From Protonemura montana (lineage: Eukaryota > Arthropoda > Insecta > Plecoptera > Nemouridae): a DNA stretch of 64,000 nt. Where the stretch lies: positions 2,704,001 through 2,768,000 of the forward strand of contig OX387608.1 in assembly GCA_947568835.1 (NCBI GenBank), in the 5' to 3' direction. Each line of letters opens with the position of its first letter. The stretch's first letter is position 1. Below are positions 56,211-64,000 of the stretch, in pieces. Both the position numbers and the translations under genes were made by a program. The notes beneath the pieces are model-generated. The model had not been told where the DNA came from and searched no databases. It saw nothing but the letters and a program-made list of their open reading frames with translations.

Positions 56211-56559
56211 TTTAATTACGTTAAAAATCTTCAAAAGCCGCCTCCAAGAATTGTATGTACACAAAACTCGAGTCCCAGCCTTGATCCGATCCTGCTATCA
56301 CCTCTCTTATCAGCACACTATCCGAGCAAACGACCAGTTCAATCCAAATATTGACCCTAGACGCCCGGGTTATCGTTCCGCCAAGGTCATGAAACGCCCA
56401 TGCCGACCCGCGAGCCAACTCTGACATCAACTGGCAGCACCGGTTTAGTCTTGACAAGGAAAAAATGCTCTCCTCCGATTATTAGATGCACTTTTTGAAC
56501 TGCCAGCTGATAAGCTCGCCGCGAAAGTGTATGGTAAAATGCGCTACGGTGTTTTTTTT
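56211..56559. other. Overlapping frames, undecided
   Basis: Around 56221-56457 both strands are open for 65-78 codons with mixed composition. Neither has splice support, so no gene is called. Confidence 0.3.
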
Positions 56560-56818
56560 TTTTTATTATTATGAACGATATAACCGTCTTAATAAATTGA
56601 TGCCCAAACGCGGACAAATATAAATAAATAAGCTAAAACCGTCTCTTTAAGCATGTGTCTAAGTAGCTCAATTGGTTAGAGCAACACCCGCGACAGGTGG
56701 AGATCGGTGTTCGAGTCCCCGTTTGGGCTTCAATTTTTGAGACGCTTATTGTGTTCATAATAATAAAATACCCCGCGCATTGCAAGCGTTTGCAATTTAA
56801 ATGAGATTTCATCTAAAA
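56560..56818 (+). mobile_element. tRNA-SINE inverted dimer with full right half
   Basis: The left arm is a minus-strand TATTATGAACGATATAACCG and AATTGATGCCCAAACG, broken at CGGAC. The right half is a plus copy: leader end, tRNA-like module (about 56654-56730; A box AAGTAGCTCAATTGGTTAGA, B box GTTCGAGTCC), GAGACGCTTATTGTG and the complete tail ending GATTTCATCTAAAA. The best-kept module and tail in the window. Confidence 0.8.
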
Positions 56819-57232
56819 TCACTGTTGGCTTTTGTAGAAGGGGAGTTCGGGGAAAGTCAAAATGTTATAATTAGCCCCTGAGAAATCAGTTTCGAGTTCC
56901 TGCAGTTCTAGATCTTGCGTATTTTGGGTCGACCTGCAAAGATCTGAAACTTTTTATTTGTACATATTTGCTATTTTTGCATCGTCATTACGCTAAGTGT
57001 TGGTCTACGAGTTGAAATTATCGAAAATACAATATATAATTGAATTCCGAGAGATTGCCAGTGGTTTTATTTTTTGCTAATACCAGTAGAGATCTGAAGA
57101 TTGTATTTTTCTTCTGTTTTTTTTTAGGGGGGTGGGGGCAAAAACAGTTTAGTTAGGACATTGAGCTCTCAAAAAAAGAGTATAATTCTGCCAAAATGCC
57201 AACAAATTCTGATTGTAATCTTTCCCCTTGAG
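56819..57232. other. No feature seen
   Basis: AT-rich, with T and G runs near 57115-57135. Confidence 0.4.
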
Positions 57233-57400
57233 TTAGTCTACATCATTTGATGTTGAAAGTTCCAGAGTACGCCACTGGACCAGTTCGCAGAGTCAAGGAA
57301 TTCGGGTTTGGGGCATTGGGCGAAGATGCCAGTCATTCCGACCTAGCCGAGAGTCGAAGGCGAGACCGCAAAGCTGCGGCTAATTACGCCTTGTTTGCCA
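57233..57400 (+). CDS. Candidate exon of 55 codons, function unknown
   Basis: The acceptor (ATCTTTCCCCTTGAG) ends at 57232 and the donor (GCCAT|GTAAGA) starts at 57401. The frame reads VPEYATGPVRRVKEFGFGAL, then GEDASHSDLAESRRRDRKAA and NYALFA. An in-frame ATG at 57250 could also make this a 51-codon frame ending at TAA 57403-57405. Third positions are moderately G/C. No family recognised. Confidence 0.3.
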
Positions 57401-58272
57401 TGTAAGATGATTTATTGTGAGTTATCGGTTGTGCGCAATGCACTAGGTACTTACTCGGTGTACTTACCTGGGTTCACGTCAATGTGAAGTCCCGCTCATG
57501 GGTGCTTGGGTGTGGTTGTAAGTCTTGCAAGTCTTGCAAGAGTATTTGTAGCATTTTTAGCGACAAAAGATTCCTGTCGAGTCAATATTTGTCACCCATA
57601 GCGACTTGCTTAGCAAGAGGTCTGAGGATTTCTTTCATTGGTTGGTTTTTATTTGAGGTAAAAGGTGTCATCAACAAGAAAAGCGATTTTCAATTTGATT
57701 TTCCCCTAAAATAAGCCCAAGTGATTCGTGTTTTACTCGTTTGTCTGTGTGTGTGTGCTTTTTTTTGATAATAAACATGTTATAAAATGTGTTAATCAAT
57801 CACTAATTAAACAGAAGTTATTTAACCACAATTTCTATCAAAACATGCAGACAATTGTTTGGCTGAAGTTTATAAAAACTGATTTCTTGGAAAAATGTCT
57901 ACGGTACAAAGAAAAGAAGTTTTAATGAAAATATCAAAAATATGAAGGGGGACCAAATCGTCCTCCTCTCTTCCCCCACACACAAAATGCAATAAATAAG
58001 TTAAGAAAAAACTAAAAAGCTACGCTCATCTAAAACGCTATTTGCAAAGCTTTTTTCGTCACAACTTCAAAATTGGACAGGTTTTTGGTCGGTTCTTCGG
58101 TCTCACACATAGCAATGTTACCATTTCAATTACAATACAAATGTTCTTTATTTCATTGTACTTAAGTTTTGAAATTACATTCACGCTCCAATAAAAGTAT
58201 AAAATAATATATAAATACACTTTGGAGCATAGAAATACTTCAGCATAATAGAAGTTATTTACAATCGCACTT
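57401..58272. other. No supported gene
   Basis: AT-rich with a small TCTTGCAAG direct repeat at about 57524-57540. Confidence 0.4.
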
Positions 58273-58449
58273 ATGTCTTTTGGTCAACTCGTCAATTGTG
58301 TAAAAATAGTGCTCTATGAAGAATTTTTCGCCACAAAACAGAAAGCTGCAAATGGAAAACGAAGGGCGGACAAAATCAGCATCGATGACCACTTCTATGC
58401 TGAGATGGGAGATGCTAAACAAATCACAACGCACATTTCAAATAAATAA
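58273..58449 (+). CDS. Small open frame, 58 residues, function unknown
   Basis: ATG at 58273 to TAA at 58447. It reads MSFGQLVNCVKIVLYEEFFA, TKQKAANGKRRADKISIDDH and FYAEMGDAKQITTHISNK. The mix of charged, aromatic and small residues is more protein-like than the frames around it, which are AT-rich and full of stops. An AATAAA overlaps the stop. There is no signal peptide or membrane segment. It could be a small gene, a terminal exon or a fragment of an element protein. Confidence 0.3.
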   Translation: MSFGQLVNCVKIVLYEEFFATKQKAANGKRRADKISIDDHFYAEMGDAKQITTHISNK

Positions 58450-59337
58450 ATCATTTTAATGAATGTACTCGCTTGTAATCCACTTACAGTACTGTCGGCC
58501 ATTACCAATAAAAGCACACATAATAAATCGCAGATATTAGTACCAGCCAGCCCCAGCCAGGACATACACATATGTGTGTGTGTTTGTGTAGAATGAATGA
58601 TACTCTAGAGGTGAACACACTGCCCTTTAAGTGGTGAACATACTCAGTTAAATTAGAGAAGGCGTATTTATTTGTTTTTAATTTGCTCCCCGCTTGGTGA
58701 GGATAACAGCGCCATCCTGAGACACCCGTGGGCAAGAAGAAGTCTGCAACAAAGAGTGGTCATCTCTTAGTAACGGCCGCCATCTTGGTATGGGCCAGTG
58801 TTTCCCAGGGTGTGGTCCTCGTACCTCCTGGGGTTAGGGAAGAGTTTAGTGGGGGAACGCGATCCACTTTTCTGCAGAGCTTCACTTTACTAAAAGACAC
58901 ATTTCAGAAATATGTACTTTTTTTTTTATTTTAGGCACGGCCATCCATGCAAACCCACATTTTCTCAGCTTTTCAATGTTGTTTTTATAGTTTCGTTATC
59001 TTTAACAGGCCGTTAGATATGAGCCCTGACATTGAAATGATAAGTTAACATATTTGGCGTGAAAAATTTTCTGTATTTATCTTAAAATTATTTATTTTTA
59101 TTTGTGGGGCTCGACTTATTGTTACATAAACTTTGCAAGATACAATTTTGAAAAAAAAACTTTCCGTCTTGGACTCACTTTATTTGTTTGCTTACAATTT
59201 TTAAGATTTACATTTGCTCAGATTTGCAATGTTATGTGTTGTAATGTCTTAGAACAACTGAAGTGTTTTTTTTTTTTTTTTTTCTTGGGCTGCCAATAAT
59301 ATCAGGGGTGCACAGATATCGACAGTTCTCTGCTCCG
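58450..59337. other. No supported gene
   Basis: A (GT)n microsatellite near 58572-58590 and several T runs. Confidence 0.4.
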
Positions 59338-59470
59338 AGAGATGGCCACTCCATGTCTGTACAGAAGCTCGCTGTCAACATGGCGGCCGTTGCCAGGAGA
59401 TGGCCACTCCATGTCTGTACAGAGGCTCGCTGTCAACATGGCGACAGTTGCCAGGAGATGGCCACTCCAC
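59338..59470. repeat. 58-bp tandem repeat, about 2.3 copies
   Basis: GAGATGGCCACTCCATGTCT starts at 59338 and 59396, and a shortened third unit at 59454. Confidence 0.85.
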
Positions 59471-60284
59471 GGCATACGAAGGCTCTCATACCGAGCTCTA
59501 TTCCGAACCGGCATTGTCGCAATTGCAATTGCAATCAATTATTCTGACTGCAAAAATCTGCAACAAATCAATATGCCAACTACCGATAATGCAACAATGA
59601 AGATAAACTTAATCACCGTAGGTACTTTGTTGCCGCGCACCGATGCCTAAAAAGAATAAAATAATAATTTAATACAAAAAAAAAATCAGATTCTATCAAG
59701 AATATGAGTTATTTTTTTCAATTATGACACTTAACTTATGAGCTAAAATCATAATTTATGTACTTGTATAATATTTCCCCGCGAAGCGACACGACACGTT
59801 GGTATTAGCACAAAACGAACACCTCCGCCTTGGAGCTCCACCCAGTAGAGGGCACCACTGTCCTTGGGCACCAATCTGCTTGCTATGGCATGTGTGGAAT
59901 ACCGAATGGGCATATGTCCCTCGATGCATGCGAGTGTCTCCCATACGTGTCATTAGCATACAATGGGCTGTCTGATTAGGCATACCTGGCTCAACGCTAT
60001 ACACATTCCTTGTGCCTCATACATTTGCAATGACCCGAGCTACGAGCTGCAGAATGATCTTAGCTGGGATTTGTTGATGACTAATTGTAGTTTCGACACG
60101 TTTAAAAGTTGCTGGTCGTGATTGGAGGACATAAGAGGAAGCTTGTGCTTACACTGATTCGCTTTGTCTTTCTCTGGATGTTCTCATGTGGGGTGAGACG
60201 GGTGTGGGACATCTTGATAGGTAAGATCTCATGGGACAACACATGGAAGTAGTTCCGATAGACGATATGAGGGGGTAGTTTCCT
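59471..60284. other. No supported gene
   Basis: An 82-codon minus frame (59756-60004) has mixed composition but no supporting signals. Confidence 0.35.
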
Positions 60285-60925
60285 GCGAGCTAAAAGCTTG
60301 CACAGATATTCTATCCTTATGAGGCAAAGACTAGCACAGATAAAGCTTGCACAGATATTCCATCCTTATGAGGCAAAGACTACCACAGATAAAGCTTGCA
60401 CAGATATTCTATCCTTATGAGGCAAAGACTAGCACTGATAAAGCTTGCACAGATATTCCATCCTTATGAGGCAAAGACTACCACAGACAAAGCTTGCACA
60501 GATATTCCATCCTTATAGGGCAAAGACTAGCACTGATAAAGCTTGCACAGATATTCCATCCTTATGAGGCAAAGACTAACATAGATAAAGCTTGCACAGA
60601 TATTCCATCCTTATAGGGCAAAGACTACCACAGATAAAGCTTGCACAGATATTCCATCCTTATGAGGCAAAGACTAGCACTGATAAAGCTTGCACAGATA
60701 TTCCATCCTTATGAGGCAAAGACTAACACAGATAAAGCTTGCACAGATATTCCATCCTTATGAGGCAAAGACTAGCACTGATAAAGCTTGCACAGATATT
60801 CCATCCTTATGAGGCAAAGACTAGCACTGATAAAGCTTGCACAGATATTCCATCCCTATGAGGCAAAGACTACCACAGATAAAGCTTGCACAGATATTCC
60901 ATCCTTATAGGGCAAAGATTACCAA
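60285..60925. repeat. 49-bp tandem repeat, about 13 copies
   Basis: AAAGCTTGCACAGATATTCC and ATCCTTATGAGGCAAAGACT recur with period 49. The last part of the unit varies (AGCACTGAT, ACCACAGAT, AACATAGAT), and so does TATGAGGC/TATAGGGC. Confidence 0.95.
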
Positions 60926-61183
60926 ATGACGGTGACAAAATGAGCTGTCAAATATGTAACAGCACCATCGACCAATGGTCAGGGTCGTGGTTAGGTGCGT
61001 CATCTGCCGAAGAATTAACGGATTCTGCGGTTTTCAAAATGTCTGCAAAGCTGATTCGATTTGGTCGCTGTAACACAATTCGTTCCGCACTGGAAATATT
61101 CGCCCGATGATTGCGCAGCGCTCCACGCGGACCGAAGTCGAGTTATTCGACGATCGGACATTGTTATTAGTTTAAATTCCAGA
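60926..61183. other. No supported gene
   Basis: A 74-codon frame overlaps the array's end; not supported. Confidence 0.35.
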
Positions 61184-61221
61184 CCCCCCCCCCCCCCCCC
61201 CCCTCCCCCTCCCCCTCCCCG
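61184..61221. repeat. 20-nt poly-C plus (CCCCCT)n
   Basis: A C run at 61184-61203 followed by CCCCCT units. Confidence 0.9.
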
Positions 61222-62378
61222 CCAACTCCCACGGCCCTGTCGCACGCTACATGTGACGTATTTATCGGAATTCCGAATAATAACTAATTAATCCAACTGC
61301 AGGAATGCCAACCGAGCGGGCAAATGGAAATGGAATATTTTCGAAAAAGAAATTAAAAAAAAAAAAACCACGACCAGAACTAATTTTTCATTTTGGTCAC
61401 TGGATTTGTATTGGTTCCAAAAATAACTTCGCTATTTATCTTTAGGATCAAGATTGCAACTTTGGAAATGATAAACGAACGCGCGCTTTTTCTAGTCAAC
61501 TAATTTAATACGCAAATAAAAATTCCGTTCAGTTTTCAAAAGCCAATTAGAGCATTATGATTACTAATAAAAGGTCGTAAATACCTGGACGTCCATCTTT
61601 CGCTGCCTCTTAATTGGCATCTTTGCCAGTTCGATCGACAGTTAATTACTAGGTACTTGCTGCCCGGCTCGAAAAGTAAATACAACCACCGATGATTACT
61701 TTATTACAATAATTATCAATCCTGATCGACTGGTAATCGAACTGCAGGACCTGATATTGATTCCCCATTAAAAAGTCTGCTTCAGACTTGGCCATCAAAT
61801 ACATCGCCTATTATTATTATTATTATTATTATTATTAGTATTTTCTTCAATTGTACTTAAAACAATGTTAAGTGAAGTAAAACGACAGCAAAAATAGTAA
61901 AATAGTACAAATGTCACTCAAGTTTGGCAACAAAATACCACAATTCAGTGAATAATAGGGTACAATTAAAGATATTACAACAAAAGAGACCAATGCGATA
62001 CATTCAATCCATTCGTGCAAGCAAAACGTATGCGTTTGGTCATTTTTATAAAATATTGACTTAACATTAATATTCTTCCGTGTGCCTTCCACTGTCCAAT
62101 ATGAACGTGCTATTAGTCTAATTACACGAGATGCAAACCGCTTTCCTTGAAACACTGCAGGCAGTCAAATTCTTGCCTCTTCAAGGATCAAGGATTCATT
62201 GCTTCGTGTTCCAAGAAAAATATAAACGATCAGATTTAAAGTGATCTACAATTAAAGAAAGAGACGCAGTAAACACAATGCAGTCTTGCTACAGTCACGA
62301 TTTACTTGTGTGTGATATGTTAAATTAAACAAAATATCCGCTTTTTTTTTGTTTGTACCCCTGGATTTATTCCGTTTG
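61222..62378. other. No supported gene
   Basis: AT-rich; an (ATT)n microsatellite at about 61808-61838. On the minus strand this would be downstream of the exon at 62379-62662 and may contain its 3' UTR. Confidence 0.4.
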
Positions 62379-62662
62379 TCAGTTTTCTGGTTTGACACGA
62401 ACACTCTCGTGCAGGGATATCCACGAGTAATCAGCATCAATTGACTCCACGCTGGGCCAGTCCGGGATCTTGAGATGGGACTCGGTCCTTGCTGCAAGCT
62501 GGAGCGAAGTTATCCAGCCTGAATGCACTTCCTGTTGGCCTGGAGATAAGGAGCTAGCTTTGTGGCCAGCAACCAAATCGTTCTTCCTGCCAAATGGTTT
62601 AACAGCCAAGAGACGAACGCTTAACCTTGCAGTGCTGCTACATATATTGAAGGAGATATCTT
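62379..62662 (-). CDS. Candidate terminal exon, 93 residues, function unknown
   Basis: On the minus strand the acceptor AAATCTCATCTTGCAG precedes the exon. The frame starts by completing a codon and runs to TGA at 62379-62381. It reads DISFNICSSTARLSVRLLAV, KPFGRKNDLVAGHKASSLSP, GWITSLQLAARTESHLKIPD and WPSVESIDADYSWISLHESV. The last third is rich in Trp, Ser and acidic residues and looks like folded protein. The plus strand is also open for 67 codons over part of it, which lowers certainty. No domain recognised. Confidence 0.4.
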
Positions 62663-63484
62663 CTGCAAGATGAGATTTGCTGAATTGTCTTACTTTTTCA
62701 ATGTCTCTTGAACTGTTTTAATTGATGAAAACAATCATTTATGCCGTGAATTTCATAGTAGCCACGCTTAAGCGGGAAGTCCACTGTGGAAACATTTCCC
62801 AAAATCGTTATTATTGGAACTGAGAAAATATATTCAGATACTAAAAGAGAGCTAATTTTGTGTTCTATTGAATGTTACAAACCGCATGTCTCTATCTTGC
62901 AAGACAAAACAGTTGTGTTAGCTGAAATGTCGTCGCTGTCATCGCTTCTCTTCAATGTTCTTACACCCTGTGGCTGTGGTCGACATATGTGTGTGTTAGA
63001 GTCAGCAGCGAGCAAAGACCCACTCAACACACATCTAAACTCTCACACGAGAGAGAAACAGAAGTGTCACATGTAAGCTGTGTTCCCTGTAGCCAGCCTA
63101 GTAATGAGACCCACTAGCTTGCCTTGCGTCATTGGGCCAGATCGTCACAGCGGAGAAAAAAACACATCCCATAGTCGTGCTATGAACAAAAAAACATCAC
63201 CATATGTGAAGAGTTCGACAATTTTATTACCGGGAGTACATACATCTTGGTGTGGCTCAACGCACATTTAAAATGGGCCAAAGAACATGCTCGCCAAAGA
63301 GACATATATTATTTCAACAATCATTGCTTACACTGACCCTTAGCAGACAACCTCTGAGAGAGATTATAAAAATGCATGTGATTTCAGCCAACAACATTTC
63401 ACGATAATCTCTACCAAACACGGTCAGCTTTATCTCAGCATATCGACGCTAAGCGCTTGTCAATCTGTTTTCCCGAACCCAAAT
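62663..63484. other. No supported gene
   Basis: Frames at 62786-63076 and 63080-63271 have mixed composition, but no splice sites or motif support them. Confidence 0.35.
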
Positions 63485-63748
63485 TTGGTATCTCTTAAAA
63501 AAACCCGCCCTCATCTCCTATTCGGCATTCGCCTCGCGTACGCGTGCACCTTTAACCTAATTTTGTACGACAATCTCACATGTCTGGCCGACGATATGGG
63601 TCTCCACGTCTTACCTTCGAAGGCGTCTTGCACAGAGAGTCAAAACCTAACACCCACAACTCGTCAAACACAGCCAGGCTCACGCCCAGGCGTTGCAGTG
63701 CGTGCTCAAGAGATAACATGTGTCTGCCCTCTCTCCTTCGGGGGCCAA
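63485..63748 (+). CDS. Possible exon end with a Cys-rich motif
   Basis: The frame ends at a good donor (CCAAAG|GTGAGG, donor at 63749) and just before it reads EITCVCPLSFGGQ, which recalls the C-x-C-P-x-G-(F/Y)-x-G end of EGF-like domains. The upstream part does not show the remaining Cys of such a domain, and no good acceptor is visible. The product cannot be named. Confidence 0.2.
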
Positions 63749-64000
63749 AGGTGAGGTCGAATTAGAACCATCGACCCTTGTACGGGGTTTAATGGGTCCA
63801 GGGCAGGAGCGCCTTGTGGTTTCCCAAATCAGTTTTCCGTGGGCTTTCGAATGGTAATGATTCCAGTTTTAGACCACTTTGAAGCAAGTCAAAAGCAAGT
63901 TCCCCTTTCTTAAGATGTTCGAAGGATTTTCTGTGCCATTGTTGTTTCCGCCCAGTGATCAAGTGGTCAATGCACTTATTTCCAGTCTAACCGTGTACCG
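63749..64000. other. Window edge, nothing assigned
   Basis: No feature seen; possible intron after the preceding donor. Confidence 0.3.

Noticed and set aside
56221..56457. Frames open on both strands
   Set aside because: Both readings look equally plausible and neither has splice support.

Overview
This window looks like repeat-rich, gene-poor nuclear DNA of a marine invertebrate. There are no bacterial-style operons, no CRISPR arrays and no complete rRNA or tRNA genes. Coding signal is limited to short open stretches bounded by plausible splice sites. The main short element has a 5S-rRNA-derived head and a 3' end reading GTGCGTCGTTAAAC. Tails of this kind are, to my knowledge, common in mollusc SINEs, so a mollusc is my best guess. 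A 393-bp (TTAGG)n-type tract (50684-51076) would also suit an arthropod, so the phylum is not settled.

Retroelements fall into four groups. (1) A 5S-SINE family occurs at about a dozen sites. Its 91-bp head is tandemly repeated (2 to 10 copies per insertion), and in two insertions a 36-bp block of the body has expanded (9 copies at 36.3 kb, about 46 at 47.6 kb). (2) A tRNA-derived SINE family (7.8, 8.8, 9.6, 10.0, 20.5, 46.7 and 56.6 kb) is often present as an inverted dimer; three dimers are bounded by exact 8, 11 and 12 bp target-site duplications. (3) A retroelement whose 3' end resembles Penelope-like elements has a hammerhead-ribozyme-like motif and palindromic copies (4.8, 14.0, 14.2, 28.7, 43.5, 46.3 and 54.5 kb). 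(4) Two LINE 3' remnants lie at 29.5 and 45.4 kb.

The other large component is tandem arrays: 70 bp (3.3 kb), 29 bp (10.4 kb), 99 bp (17.1 kb), 63 bp (18.5-19.5 kb), 41 bp (29.3 kb), 50 bp (32.6-33.7 kb), 19 bp (39.95 kb), 45 bp x 66 (40.3-43.3 kb), 36 bp (47.6-49.25 kb), 5 bp (50.7 kb), 58 bp (59.3 kb) and 49 bp (60.3-60.9 kb). The very long open frames (up to 1006 codons) are side effects of stop-free repeat units and are not annotated as genes.

Candidate host coding sequence: the best is a 127-bp internal exon at 47262-47388 (+) with good splice sites. Less certain pieces are at 739-1048, 15383-15735 (-), 29843-29974, 35873-36042, 39245-39559, 44102-44432, 54849-55141, 57233-57400, 58273-58449, 62379-62662 (-) and 63485-63748. 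I could not assign a function to any of them. They point both ways along the window, so they probably belong to several genes with large repeat-filled introns.
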